A stretch of DNA of 64,000 nucleotides from Melitaea cinxia (taxonomy: Eukaryota; Arthropoda; Insecta; Lepidoptera; Nymphalidae): contig NC_059419.1 in the NCBI RefSeq assembly GCF_905220565.1, positions 9,502,670 to 9,566,669 of the forward strand. Reading direction: 5' to 3'. The first letter of the stretch is position 1. Every line of letters begins with the position of its first letter. The position numbers were made by a program, and so were the translations under genes. Under the pieces are notes generated by a model, which did not search any database, was not told where the DNA came from, and worked only from the letters and a program-made list of their open reading frames with translations. This document shows positions 1 to 10,223 of the stretch, piece by piece.

Positions 1-511
1 AGCGTAGCGACCAATATTTAATATAATTCTAAAAATGTATTTTTATATTTAAGGTTTGTTGATGGTATTTGCGTAAAGTCTTTTAACAATTTGAGAAATG
101 ATTCCGTCTCGATATTCTTCACTTACCCAGTAATCCTGATTTATGTTAGTAAAGTAATGGCAATGGAGTATTAAGAGAAATTGTAATTTATTCTCTTTGC
201 ATTCATGTTTTATTTTCTCCTGAAACTTTTTTCCTTTTGTATTTTAGTATCAGATAATTTTCGTGCGAAGAGGTTTTTTAGCATTATCGATTTAATACTT
301 TGCCAACAATATTTAGATTAAATAATAGTATTTTATTTGTTACTGTTTATTATTTAGGTAAAGGTTTGAAATAAAAATATTTCCATGCTCTTCAAATTTA
401 TTTGATGTTGTTAAGGTTGTAATCCCAACCACATCGATTTATCTTCTTCGCGTCTTCTCCGTTCTACGTGACATTGGTGAAATCGTCGTGCTATTTTAGC
501 AGTATGGGAAG
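1..511. other. AT-rich DNA, no gene seen
   Basis: No open frame or splice-like exon stands out. A stretch near 427-490 (ending in TTCTACGTGACATTGG-like sequence) recurs in diverged form near 25958-26010, so at least part is dispersed repeat. Confidence 0.5.
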
Positions 512-840
512 TCTTTAATATACAAATAAATAAAATTGGAGCGTCTGTTTGTAATATTAAAGTAACCGCTTTTTACTAAATGCGTATGGATTTATACATG
601 GTACATATACCAAAATGACATATTTTACAATTTTTGCCAGTCTGTCTGTCTGTTTGTTCCGGCTAATCTCTGAAACGGCTGGACCGATTTTAACGGGACT
701 TTTACTGGCAGATAGCTGATGTAGTAAGAAGTAACTTAGGCTACTTTTATTTAAGAAATTTATTTATTTTATAACTACGCGAACTGAACAATAACCTTTA
801 TTGTTAAATTCGACGCAGACGAAGTCGCGGGCACAGCTAG
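512..840 (+). mobile_element. Non-autonomous Helitron, family A
   Basis: The element begins with TC (TCTTTAATATACAAATAAAT) and ends GGGCACAGCTAG followed by T, the Helitron pattern of 5'-TC, 3'-CTRR and insertion between A and T. The interior carries the GTCTGTCTG run and the block GGCTAATCTCTGAAACGGC. The same family recurs at 18755-19353 (interrupted) and on the minus strand at 52283-52930 (interrupted), which lets boundaries be compared. It has no coding capacity and must have been mobilised by an autonomous Helitron elsewhere. Confidence 0.75.
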
Positions 841-1100
841 TTAGTGAATAAACAATGACTTAATGACAGACAAAGAATGGCACATAGTGTAAGATAATAA
901 AACGGTTTGATCTATTACTTTCACCTCGTTTTAACTCATTATTTCCAAATAAGTCTAAACCATAGTTAAAACAATTCTTAGATTAAACTTATTTTTTGGC
1001 TTAATACTTAATGTAAGTCTAAATTTTAAACTCTAAAGTCATTCATTGACACGCTTTGTTTTTCTAAAACTATAGAAGTAAATAATTTAAGCGTTTATTT

Positions 1101-1400
1101 AAGAGTTTGTTTGTTTGTTTGAACGCGCTAATCTCAGAAACTACAGGTCCGATTTCAAAAATTCTTTTAGTGTTAGATAGCCTATTTATCAAGGAAGGTT
1201 ATAGGCTATATATCATCAAGCTGAGGCCAAAAGGAGCGGAGCACCAATGAAGAATGTTTTAAAATCGGGGGTTCTGTTTTCCTTTTGGGAGCTTCCGCTG
1301 CGTGCACTGTGAAAACAGTTAAAGTTTCGCAAAAATCATGTATGACAGAATTGATTCTCTGTTCTAAAAAAAATTCGCGACAGCATATATCTATCTTTTA
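1101..1400 (+). mobile_element. Lep1-like Helitron fragment
   Basis: Contains the Lep1-type core (repeated GTTTGTTTGTTTGAACGCG, then GCTAATCTCAGAAACTAC and a TAGATAGCCTATTTATCAAGG block) shared with copies at 19354, 29626 and 50480. The 3' part (GCGGAGCACCAATGAAGAATG) belongs to a longer variant. Neither terminus is clear, so the limits are approximate. Confidence 0.55.
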
Positions 1401-1424
1401 AGGTTAGTTCACTATAACCTTTTT

Positions 1425-1462
1425 AACCGACTTCCAAAAAAGGAGGAGGTTCTCAATTCGAC

Positions 1463-1501
<39 letters not shown>

Positions 1502-2022
1502 ATGTTACTTCAGAACTTTTGACCGGGTAGACCGATTTCGACAAATTTTGATTTAATCGAAAGGTGGTGTGTGCCAATTGGTCCCATTTAAATTTATTTG
1601 AGATCTAACAACTACTTTTCGAGTTATATCCAATAATGCGTTTTTACATGACGCTTTTTTCGTCGACCTACGTTGTACTATACCGCATAACTTTCTACTG
1701 GATATACCGATTTTGATATTTCTTTTTTTGTTGGAAAGGGGATATCCCTAGTTTTGTACCGTGATAAGGAAACCAGGATCTGATGATAGGATCCCAGAGA
1801 AATCGAGGGAAACTCTCGAAAACCCGTAATAACTTTTTACTGGGTGTACCGATTTTGATAATTTTTAATTTAATCGAAAGCTAATGTTTATCATGTGGTC
1901 ACATATAAATCTTATCGAGATCTGATAACTACTTTTTGAGTAATCTTTGATAACGCGTAGTTGCTTGACTACTTTTTCGTCGATCTACGTTGTATTACTT
2001 GTCGATGTAATTGAAGTCGGTT
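1425..2022 (+). mobile_element. TIR element with AACCGACTTC ends
   Basis: Left end AACCGACTTC (1425-1434) and right end GAAGTCGGTT (2013-2022) are perfect 10-bp inverted repeats around about 600 bp of non-coding sequence. The interior contains a poly-T run at about 1469-1497 and repeated phrases such as CTGGGTGTACCGATTTTGAT, suggesting internal duplication. Similar full-length copies are at 39684-40257 and, reversed, 42797-43203; fragments lie at 10668, 31600, 56872 and 59361. The superfamily is not identified; flanks are T-rich so a target duplication cannot be read. Confidence 0.6.
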
Positions 2023-2244
2023 TTTTTTTCGTTTGCGAGCAAACACAATTATTTATGCTAACCAAGTTCGTTCTAAAATAATGCATTATTTGCGAAGATG
2101 TTTTTATAAACATGATATTAATCCTTATCTAAATAAATACGTTATTCATCACAAGTATTTAATTTAAAACAAAATAGCCTTTTACATAATTCGATTTCAA
2201 TGAGTATCTCAGGAGATATCGCAGTTTTAAAATAACATCGCAGC

Positions 2245-2309
2245 AAAATAATGATCAAGTATTGCGCGCGCCTCTGTTCCACGCGGACGAGGTCGCGCGC
2301 AGAAGCTAG
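2245..2309 (+). mobile_element. Helitron 3' end
   Basis: The sequence CCACGCGGACGAGGTCGCG leads to CAGAAGCTAG and then T, matching the GC-rich 3' end and CTAG^T boundary of the local Helitrons. The 5' part is not recognised. Confidence 0.45.
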
Positions 2310-2885
2310 TTTTTTATAATAAACTAACCTCATCTGCGAGTCTTAGTTCAATCTAGTATTTACAGTATATTAAAGAAGGTTCTAGTCTGTACCAGGAACA
2401 TAAGATATCTTAAATAAAAGGCGTGAAAAAGAATTTTGACAGCACTAAGTCACGCGTAAAAATACCAACAGTTACAACACCTAAACTTGTAATTGGTTCA
2501 ACTACACCAGCTAACAGCTTCATTTCAAACCGCTGACGTAATTACGAGAAAGTCGTAACTGTAGCCTAGCAATTTGATACTGAATTTAAATTGATATTTG
2601 TCGTAACACAATAATGTATATTAATTTGATTGACATTGAATTGAGACAATAGTAATTTCATATTAGAATATTGATTACTATATTTGTTTTTGGGTAATAA
2701 GAAAAATACTAAGTGTATGAACCGTTACAAGTATGATTGCACTAAATATTGTTTAGTTTATGGCCCCTGAATAAGGAAAGGCGTAGATTGATTACACTTT
2801 TCAAACATAAAAAAGTCGTTAAGTTAATTTTATCCAGGGCCTGATGATACATGCTACTGATAAAATATCTCAAGGCGCACTCAGT
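2310..2885. other. AT-rich DNA, nothing recognised
   Basis: No supported gene or repeat family was recognised here. Confidence 0.4.
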
Positions 2886-3283
2886 CAATCATCATTGGCC
2901 TTAGTCCGTCTATTGCAGACGATTTAGACAGTGTCAGACAGACACTGTGTCGCTTAGGACACTCTTCAGGAAAACGCAGAGTTGCCTAAGCTCTGCACCA
3001 CCCTCTCGACCTCACTGGCTAGGTTCACAGGAACGACGAGTCGATACGTGTGGAGCCAGTTCGGCTGCAGGAGTCTTTCGTATTTTACGGCTATGGCATG
3101 AATGCTTGACGGAGACCCACAAATGCTTTACGAAGACCCCATTCCGGGTTTCAAATAAAGTTTTCCTTCTCCAGGACCAGGATGATTTTGAGCTAGATTA
3201 ATCCCTCGGTCGCCTTTTACGACCCCCACGGGAAGAAAGAGGGTGCTATTCATACTCAGCTCATTCTACAACAACACACAGCA
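2886..3283 (+). repeat. SINE-like/LINE-3'-end dispersed repeat
   Basis: Shares the phrase CACCACCCTCTCGACCTCAC and the 3' block TCGCCTTTTACGACCCCCAC with the insertion at 18834-19101. Its 3' block is also common to repeats at 7603, 20270 (reversed) and 52475. The open frame read across part of it (from 2947) lacks an ATG and is a by-product. It looks like a family that ends with the same 3' tail, as short retroelements borrowing one LINE machinery do. Confidence 0.5.
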
Positions 3284-3398
3284 AGGCGCACTATTTGTCA
3301 CTTAATACGTCATAATTATTTTTAATATCTCTGCATAATATAATGTATGAGTAATTGCTACACTTGTATTATGTATTCTTATGCTTTTATCCACATTA

Positions 3399-3512
3399 CT
3401 AGCTGAGCCTCGCGATTTCACCCGCATAAATTTAAGAAAAAATCGCACTAAAATAGTCTATAGACTTTTTCAGTAAATGAACTACCCAACACAAAAATAG
3501 TTTTCCATTGGT
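3399..3512 (-). mobile_element. Helitron fragment, minus strand
   Basis: Begins ACTAGCTGAGCCTCGCGATT, the reverse complement of a Helitron 3' end (...CTAG^T). The 5' end is not clear. Confidence 0.45.
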
Positions 3513-3539
3513 TAATTTTTTTTATTTATTTTTTGTTTA

Positions 3540-3645
3540 GTATTAAAAGCTTCGGTGGGCCTTGAGGAATATACGAAAAAACAAATTAGCCTAATTGGTC
3601 AAGCCATTCTCGAGTTACGCGCTTAGCGATATTCATTTTTATTAC
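3540..3645 (-). mobile_element. Helitron fragment, minus strand
   Basis: Matches in reverse the family at 63797-63940: both carry the CTCGAGTTACGCGCTTAGC / GCTAAGCGCATAACTCGAG block and GGGCCTTGAGGAA-like sequence. Ends not resolved. Confidence 0.4.
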
Positions 3646-4232
3646 CCGACTGCCAAGGAAGGGTTATGTTTTTCGCGCGTATCTTGTATGTATGTATATT
3701 TGTATGTAATATTATTTATTACCTCATATTTACAGAACCACTGAACGGATTTACATAATTGAGGTATCGTTAGGTTCGTCTTAGCTGCCCAAGTGTTCTT
3801 AGATAGGTGACATTAAAAAAAATCAAACATGGCGGCTGCGCAAAGCCATTGTAGTTAATGAAAAAAATTTTTTTTTCTCGAATACTACAATATGGGTATC
3901 AAATTGAAGGGCACAATACAAGGATTTTAAAAAGATATATCATGATTATTATTACCGTAATACTAATAAAGAAATACAATATTAAGTTTAAAAAATGTGG
4001 ACTTTGCTCTTTCCCACGCCTATACCATGCCAAACTCGCCTCCTAGGCGACGATCAACTTCGGGGTGTAGCCTTTCTAATAAAATACAATGGTTTAAAAA
4101 AAACATACAATTAAAATTACAAATAAAAATTAATAAATGTCACACCAATTTACAATTACATTAATAAAATCAATAACAAATACATAATACCAAATACAAA
4201 CAAATAATTTTAATAATAATTTCATTATATTA

Positions 4233-4418
4233 AAACTAATAGTTGTTGACTTAAGCAGTCACCTATTTGCTAAAGGTCAGGCTTACGTTGCTTTGAGCAG
4301 AGTGAGATCTTTCTCCGGGCTTGCTATCAGTTCTCTTGACCCTAAAAAAATACTTAATCAACCACATGTTGTAAACTGTTTTAATGAATTGAACCGATTA
4401 CGTAATTTGTCTGACTAA
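4233..4418 (+). pseudogene. Pif1-type DNA helicase C-terminus, probably Helitron-derived
   Basis: The plus strand reads in one frame to a TAA at 4416-4418. It contains VVDLSSHLFAKG, then GQAYVALSRVRSFSGLAIS and SLDPKKILNQ. GQAYVALSRV is motif VI of the Pif1/RRM3 superfamily-1 helicases, where the arginine contacts ATP. Pif1-type domains form the helicase half of Helitron RepHel proteins, which fits the Helitron-rich setting; a free Pif1-like gene relic is the alternative. Only about 60 residues survive and DNA upstream is AT-rich and non-coding, so it is a dead 3' fragment. It was too short and lacked an ATG, so it is easily missed. A large hairpin starts 7 bp after the stop. Confidence 0.65.
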
Positions 4419-4424
4419 AAAGAC

Positions 4425-4625
4425 ATAAATAAAATAATAATTAAAAAAAAAAAAACAAAAAGCCCGCCTGCGTGAAGAGCAAGTAATAGAAAATCAACTG
4501 AAAAAGCTGGAAAAAGATAAAAATTCAATATGCACACAAAGCCATGTTTTCAGTAGATTTTCTATTAGTTGTTCTTCACGCAGGCGGGTTTTTTGTTTTT
4601 TTTTTTAATTATTATTTTATTTATA
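4425..4625. repeat. Giant imperfect hairpin, arms about 80 bp
   Basis: The left arm (about 4425-4504) and right arm (about 4549-4625) are inverted copies at roughly 95% identity. They include AAAGCCCGCCTGCGTGAAGAG on the left and CTTCACGCAGGCGGGTTTTT on the right, plus the flanking AT-rich part. The loop is about 40 nt. It follows directly on the helicase fragment, so it may be the terminal hairpin of the same rolling-circle element or a separate foldback element inserted there. Confidence 0.75.
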
Positions 4626-5459
4626 AAGATATGTATTTCGTTTATAAGTATAGTATTTTTTGCATTTTTATTTTTTACATATGTATGTATTTATGTATGT
4701 ATATATTATGCTGTATATGTATGTGTATTTGTTTTATTGATATCGTTCTAGGTGGCACTATTTCGTCACATCTAATACCTACACTTACCTACTGCTACAC
4801 TATGCCGTGTCCTATATGCCCAAAGGTTGTCTGGAAGAGATTGTTGCTGTGTATCATAAAGAGTATGTTATTATTATTGTTGATCTTGATTGAAGTACGC
4901 GTAGGTGATTGAGTAGTTTCAAATAGTACGTACCTATCTGACAGATAAAGTGGAGTTTAATAGTGAAATAAAACAAAAGATATCAAAACCGTTTATCTAT
5001 TAGATACTGTTATATATTATATAACAACCGGCGTAATTGTCCCCTAAAAATAACATAATATTAAATATTTCCGATCGTGGACAACGATACCGGTGTACAG
5101 ATACAATTAAGGCAGCTCATTAGAGGACCCGGTCTCTCCCTCGTGCGGTTAATATTCCTTATACGGACTTGTATGGACACTAGAAATCAAATAGTTTTCC
5201 CTTGTTTATTATTAACTAGCGACACGTAGCAGATTCTCGAAAGTAAAGTGTCTTTTTTACGTCATGTTACATTTTTCTGTCTTAATTTGTACATATATTA
5301 AAATAACATGTTTTTTGGAGTTTTAAATTTTACATTGTACATCTTTTTTAGTCCGATTATATTTATAATAAATTCCTAATATACATGTAAAGCTATTAGT
5401 ATGTAAATATTTATCATAATCATTAATTTATATGATAATTATTATCCATAATAAATTAT
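4626..5459. other. AT-rich DNA, no gene seen
   Basis: Contains TATG/TATA-rich simple sequence near 4680-4740. A long open frame starting at 4544 runs through the hairpin arm and this simple sequence and is not credible as a gene. Confidence 0.45.
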
Positions 5460-5700
5460 AAATTTGATCTTTAGCGAATGAGCTTTTCAACAAATAAATT
5501 AATGATAAAATCTTCGATATCTCCACCGACTTTTATTAAAGAATAATATAATTAAAAAAAAATGTTCACGTACCGAAATATTCCGAATAATAGAATTCGT
5601 AAATCGTAAAATACAAATTGTAAAGAAAAAATTTAAAAATATCAGTTCTTGACATCTATCAAAATATTTTTTTCTAAATAAATTAAAACATAAAGATTTT
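5460..5700. repeat. Dispersed repeat pair, copy 1
   Basis: Shares TTTAGCGAATGAGCTT, a following ATGATAAAATCTTCG-type block and TTCTTGACATCTATCAAAA with 10224-10440. Same order and spacing in both, so a genuine repeat about 230 bp long. Class unknown. Confidence 0.55.
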
Positions 5701-6429
5701 AAGATTTTAAATAAACATGGTTATTTTTATTGCAAAAATTACATATTCAATTGAACAAGGCATTCGTAGCTAATGTCGAAATATCGAGCTCCGCGAATGA
5801 AAATAAAAAACATGGTAATTATCCCGTTTTTGAATAATTTTAGGCATTAAAAGTTTGTGGGTATACGTGTGGATAGGATATAGATTATATTGTCACGAAT
5901 GATAATATCAAGAATATCTTTACAAACATTTACATTCAAAACGAGTCTAATTAAGAAACGCGAAAACGAGCCGTTTCAATCAATTCAAAGAAAAAAAAAA
6001 GAAAAACAAAGACAAAAGAATTGTCTAGAACTTTGCAGTTTTCTTCGCTTATATTTCTCCTTGAATTTTTCTCTGACAAGCGTCCCAACGTTCATCTCGT
6101 TCGGCAATTAACGCCCAGCAGCACGATCCTCACGGGAAAATGGATAGATTGCATTTGGGATATATGCTCGGTTCTTGGATTTAAAGGTTGGATATTATAA
6201 GAGATACATTGGTATGAATTGAAATAGTCTATTTTTATACCAGCAGGTTAACAAAAAAGCATACGATCTAGGTAATAGTAATTGGTTATGGTAGCCTTTG
6301 GACACCGGCAACATTAAAAGGATAGTAGCCGATCTTTCTCAGGGGCACTGATTAGCTTACCACACGAGCACAATACTAGGGGGTACTTGAGTGCAATATT
6401 ATTTTACCTGTGATCGTATGTAAGACATA

Positions 6430-6600
6430 GGTTCAGTATTTTAAAGTTACTGCGGTGTTTCTCACCGATTCTTCTCTGCAGAATTTACATTCAGAATCGA
6501 TAGTATCTTTAAAATAACTGTAATTAACTTATTAAAAACTAATACAATTTTAAATTTGTAAAATAACGATTCAAAGGTGTTTTAAGCCTACTTGAATATA
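6430..6600 (+). repeat. Dispersed repeat family G
   Basis: Carries ACTGCGGTGTTTCTCACCGA, ATTCTTCTCTGCAGAAT and the AATTTGTAAAATAACGATTC block, as do copies at 16620, 44020, 55293 and 63590. Copies end in TTGATTTTGATTTT-like short tandem tails, as the 3' ends of CR1/L2-type LINEs or SINEs using them do. Confidence 0.5.
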
Positions 6601-6609
6601 TAATTTTTG

Positions 6610-6775
6610 AAGTAAGACTTTTTTACGCGCGCTTGACTTCGGGAGTAAGCGAGTGAATACGTGACGAGAGCGTTACGAAAAGTAAAATTGCGTGACGCGA
6701 ATGGAAGTTGAGGGGGAGACATAAGTTAGTGGAGATAGAAAGAGAGGGAGTTAGGTTTTTGTGTGGTCGAAAGCA
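6610..6775 (+). repeat. Dispersed repeat family D (CGTTACGAAAAGT)
   Basis: Contains ACTTTTTTACGCGCGCTTGA, CGAGAGCGTTACGAAAAGT and a purine-rich GATAGAAAGAGAGGG stretch. The reversed arrangement is at 20985-21240 and related sequence near 44535, 46360 and 56215. Function unknown. Confidence 0.5.
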
Positions 6776-6914
6776 CACACGTTTTTTTTTAAATTTGATT
6801 TTATAGGTACATATCTTATTTTACCAATATTTTTGCAAGATATTTCCTAGAGCGCTCTACATCAATTAAGTTTTTAACTGTCGTAATGATTGCCTCTTTT
6901 CGAATGGGAGAACT

Positions 6915-7015
6915 ATCTATCGATGTAATAGGACATACTATTTACCTTGACGCGAACTTGGGGAGGCCTATGTCCAGGAGTGGACTGCAATAGGCTAAGC
7001 TGACTGACTGACTGA
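6915..7015. repeat. Fragment of repeat family E, reverse
   Basis: The block CGCGAACTTGGGGAGGCC and CCAGGAGTGGACTGCAATAG is the reverse of the 5' part of the repeat at 7603 and 52475. It ends in a (CTGA)n run. A similar remnant is at 60710-60800. Confidence 0.5.
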
Positions 7016-7214
7016 TTTACCTTGTTATAACTAGTACATATTGAGATTTATCCTGTGGCAATTATTGATTTGTCAATTATTACTGTGATTGGATTTAACA
7101 AATTGGGCAATTTTTAGCATATTCAATGTTGTGGCAATGAGTCATTGAATCAGTTAATAATAAAAACATGATTATGAATTAGAAAGTAAGACTACAGAGT
7201 TTGATTAAAGAAGC

Positions 7215-7340
7215 TTATTCGTTTCAGCCTGTATTATCCCACTGCTGGGTATAGACGACTTTCGTCATGTAGGAGAAAGATCGAAGCATAATCTACCACG
7301 CTGCTCCAATGCGGGTTGGCGGATATATTCCCTACTATGA
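7215..7340 (-). mobile_element. SINE body fragment, minus strand
   Basis: The phrases CAGCCTGTATTATCCCACTG, ATGTAGGAGAAAGATCG and CACGCTGCTCCAATGCGGGT are the reverse of the 3' body of the tRNA-headed SINE at 11885-12185. The tRNA-related head is missing here. Confidence 0.6.
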
Positions 7341-7372
7341 GTAATGATCGCGTACATGTCAACAATTATTCA

Positions 7373-7578
7373 TCTAATATATAAAATTCTCGTGTCGCGG
7401 TGTTTGTAGTTAAACTCCTCGGAAACGGCTTGACCGATTCTCATGAAATTTTGTGTGCATATCGGGTAGGTCTGAGAATCGAACAACATCTATTTTTCAT
7501 ACTCCTAAGTTATAATTTTGGGGGCATTGAGAAGGTTAATAAAATATATGGCAAAACAACGTTTGCGGGTTTAGCTAG
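7373..7578 (+). mobile_element. Non-autonomous Helitron, family C
   Basis: Begins TCTAATATATAAAATTCTCG after A and ends GGGTTTAGCTAG before T. The interior has GTTAAACTCCTCGGAAACGG and GCATATCGGGTAGGTCTGAG. Other copies: 21451-21738 and 47470-47672 (minus), 40899-41202 and 43417-43610 (plus). Confidence 0.8.
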
Positions 7579-7602
7579 TATTATATAAAATATTACTTTT
7601 TG

Positions 7603-7872
7603 TTTCTTATTTACCTCATGATACAGTTCACTGCTGGACATAGGTCTCCAAAAGTTCGCGCCAAAAATGGAGTGAACTCATATGTTTTGCCCATAGTCAC
7701 CATACTGGTCAGGCGGGTTGGTGACCGCAGGGCTGGCTTTGATCACCGAAGACGCTGCTGTCCGTCTTCGGCGTGTGCATTTCAAAGTCAGCAGTTGGAT
7801 GATTATCCCGCCATCGGTCGGCTTTTTAAGTTCCAAGGTGGTAGTGGAACTGTGTTATCCCTTAGTCGCCTC
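7603..7872 (+). repeat. Repeat family E, 5' part (split by an insertion)
   Basis: The sequence from CACTGCTGGACATAGG through CCGCCATCGGTCGGC to CCCTTAGTCGCCTC matches the intact copy at 52475-52845 and the reversed copy at 20270-20570. In those copies the next bases are the TTACGACACCCACGGG block; here that block is displaced to 8695, so about 820 bp was inserted between. Likely a SINE or LINE 3' fragment. Open frames here are not genes. Confidence 0.7.
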
Positions 7873-8694
7873 ATCCCGACTAGAAAAAAGGTCATGTTCA
7901 ACCAGATCATGTATCTGGACCGGATCAGGATAGAATGAGGCATGCCAGATCCGGCAAGCTCTATCAGGACCAGGTCTGGTCCAGGCAAAGATAGCCTGAT
8001 ATAAAATATAATCAAGTATGGTAAGGCATACTGGATCAGGACCCGGTCCGGTCCAGATCAGGATAGCCTGATGTAAAATATTATCAAGTATAGTAAGGTA
8101 TACTGGATCAAGACCCGGTCCGGTCCAGATCAGGATAGCCTGAAAGAAATTACTTACGCGAATTGAGCTTGAATCGCGCTATCAATATTTTTAAGCGCAC
8201 TTAGTATATATATAGTTATCAGGACAGTCTAGCAGGGAGTCCATGGCGATACTGTGGAGCAGTCGTAAGTAGTAAGAAGTAGTTAATTAGTAGTTAATTA
8301 TTAGAAGTCAATAAATAAAATTTAATTAATAATAATAAATAATTAATAATATAAATATAATTAAAAATAATTCATATTTGAAGTAAAAACATAAACAAAT
8401 AATACATTAGCAAAAATAAACGGAAATAAATAATGTTAAGTAACATATTTATAGTATCAATTCGCTTTTTTTATTAAACAATTTTTTCAAGAATATACAT
8501 TCGTGTCTTTTAAAAGGACTGGATCGAACCGGCTGATCAGGATGTGATGAGATTTTCTGATCTGGACCCGATCAGGAAATCTCATCTTATCCTGATCAGG
8601 TTCAGACATATCTTCTGTATTACATACCCTATCCGGTCCAGATCAGGCATGTTCGGTCCGGTCCTTCTAAGGAAGACGAAAAAATTTCGACGGG
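7873..8694. mobile_element. GGTCCGG-rich insertion with 72-bp tandem repeat
   Basis: This segment interrupts repeat E exactly between CGCCTC and TTACGAC. Its ends, CCCGACTAGAAAAAAGG on the left and the reverse complement of AAAAAATTTCGACGGG on the right, form a weak inverted repeat (CCCG.C.A.AAA). Both subterminal regions are packed with CCGGTCC, GGACCGG, GATCAGG and CCTGATC words in both orientations. The left side carries about 2.5 units of a 72-bp tandem repeat (ATAGCCTGAT at 7991, 8063 and 8135). The centre is AT-rich. No coding sequence. Probably a non-autonomous DNA transposon of unknown superfamily. Confidence 0.65.
7960..8140. repeat. Tandem repeat, 72-bp period
   Basis: The word ATAGCCTGAT recurs at 7991, 8063 and 8135, and CTGGATCA at 8031 and 8103, a constant 72-bp step. 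Each unit holds CCGGTCCGGTCCAGATCAGG and an AT-rich half. It is inside the insertion described for 7873-8694. Confidence 0.85.
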
Positions 8695-8756
8695 TTACGA
8701 CACCCACGGGAAATGCGGGGGTGCTATATTCTCACTGCCGTAACAGCACAGCGAGC
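8695..8756 (+). repeat. Repeat family E, 3' part
   Basis: Resumes with TTACGACACCCACGGG and ends in a CTGCCGTAACAGCACAGCG block, the 3' end shared by all E copies. Confidence 0.7.
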
Positions 8757-9365
8757 AAATGACTAATTAAACTAATTTGAAAGTGCCTATAAAATCCTTA
8801 TTTTTGTCTGTAGTAGGTAGTATTTGAGCCTATTATATATTCTGTGGTCGTATTTAAGCCCGAAACGCAATTTAGCATGAATAACAGTTAATGCTAAAAC
8901 AAAAAATCAGTCTTAATTTATAAAATAATACCAATGGAGATAAACCGCGGTGGCCTTAATACCAAAATAGTAATTTTGTAAGCAGCTCTCGATGTGAAAG
9001 TAAATTGGAAGGCATCGCATATACCTACATATGTGTGTCGACGTCGGGATTTCGAGGGATTTTTTCTGAGAGACATCCATGTAACTAGAAACCATTTCCG
9101 GATATCCCACATAATGTTTTAAATTACAGTTAGATATTACAAAAACACCTAGTCATGTTTTATTTACTATTTTCTAAAAAAATTTTTAGTTGTGCATACG
9201 TTATATACATAGGTTATGTACATACGTTACACGTTGTATATTTTTTTTTGAAAACTAAGGTTTACGACTTTGACACATTAATTACAGACATGTCCTTACC
9301 AGACTTAAGATTTAAGGCTAGATTTTCTACCACAGAACCTAACTCTAAATTTTATAATGTCTAAC
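8757..9365. other. Unassigned DNA
   Basis: No supported gene. Two overlapping minus-strand open frames near 8913-9112 have no recognisable motif. Confidence 0.35.
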
Positions 9366-9499
9366 GCCGAGTTGCACGAAGGGAAATTAAAATTTAAGTA
9401 GTGATTAAACTAATTTAATCGCAAGAATTGTATGAAATTCTTGTGATTAAATTAGTTTAATCTCTACTTAAATTTTAATATTGTTTCGTGCAACTCGGC
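9366..9499. mobile_element. Foldback (palindromic) MITE
   Basis: Ends GCCGAGTTGCACGAA (9366) and TTCGTGCAACTCGGC (to 9499) are perfect inverted repeats. The homology continues inward through TTAAAATTTAAGTAG and TAATCGCAAGAATT versus AAATTCTTGTGATTA to a centre near 9432. The whole 134 bp is thus one near-palindrome with a tiny loop. Flanking TAAC/CTAAC copies could be the target duplication. Confidence 0.8.
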
Positions 9500-9734
9500 C
9501 TAACATTATCTATGTTAGTATTGCTTCAAGAGATAAAATGAATAGGTTACCGAACGACACCAAACTGTAAAACGTCGGTGTCATTTGAAGGTGTCATTAT
9601 CGTATTTCAGAACACACCCGATGTTTGGCAAGCGTGACGGTGACATTTCATTCGATACTTATTGAAGGTTCCGTTGACATTATTATTACTGTTTTTGTTT
9701 TTTAAATTTTTATTGTAAGGGGTAGATTAGGTCA

Positions 9735-9862
9735 AAAGGAAAATTCGAAAAAAATGGCCTATAGCCTTTCTTCTAAATGGGCTATCGAACACAAAAAAAA
9801 TTTTTCAATTCGGACCAGTAGATACTGAAATTAGCGCTCTAAACAAACAAAATTTTCAACTT
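9735..9862 (-). mobile_element. Lep1-like Helitron fragment, minus strand
   Basis: GGCCTATAGCCTTTCTTCTA, ATGGGCTATCGAACAC and TTAGCGCTCTAAACAAACAA are the reverse of the Lep1 core found at 29626-29805. Ends eroded. Confidence 0.55.
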
Positions 9863-10223
9863 TTTAGTGTTAGTACAATTAAAGTCAATCTGTAACTTAT
9901 CTGCGAGATAGCTTTATTAGCAACTGGTCAAATTAAACAGTGTATTGTGGTATAATAATATAGAGATAGGTATAATAAAATACAAATTTAATAAATATTT
10001 TACTGCCTCTAGAGATTATGCGGTTGTTATGAACGACTTAGTAACACAATATCACGGAAAATTGGCATAAAATGGCTGTTTTAACCGCATTTGGGTATTA
10101 TGAGAGAGGATCAGAAGCTACCATTTGCTTTTCCTATTATCCTGTTTAACTACTTATCCTTATCCCTTTATTATATATTCTTTTTTTCACTTTAAAAGCA
10201 TAATTATACATCATGCTTTATGC

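Noticed and set aside
4544..4912. 122-codon plus-strand frame rich in F, I, Y and C
   Set aside because: It starts inside a hairpin arm and crosses TATG-rich simple sequence; no motif.
7960..8140. CRISPR-like array
   Set aside because: Contiguous 72-bp tandem units without unique spacers, in a eukaryotic transposon.
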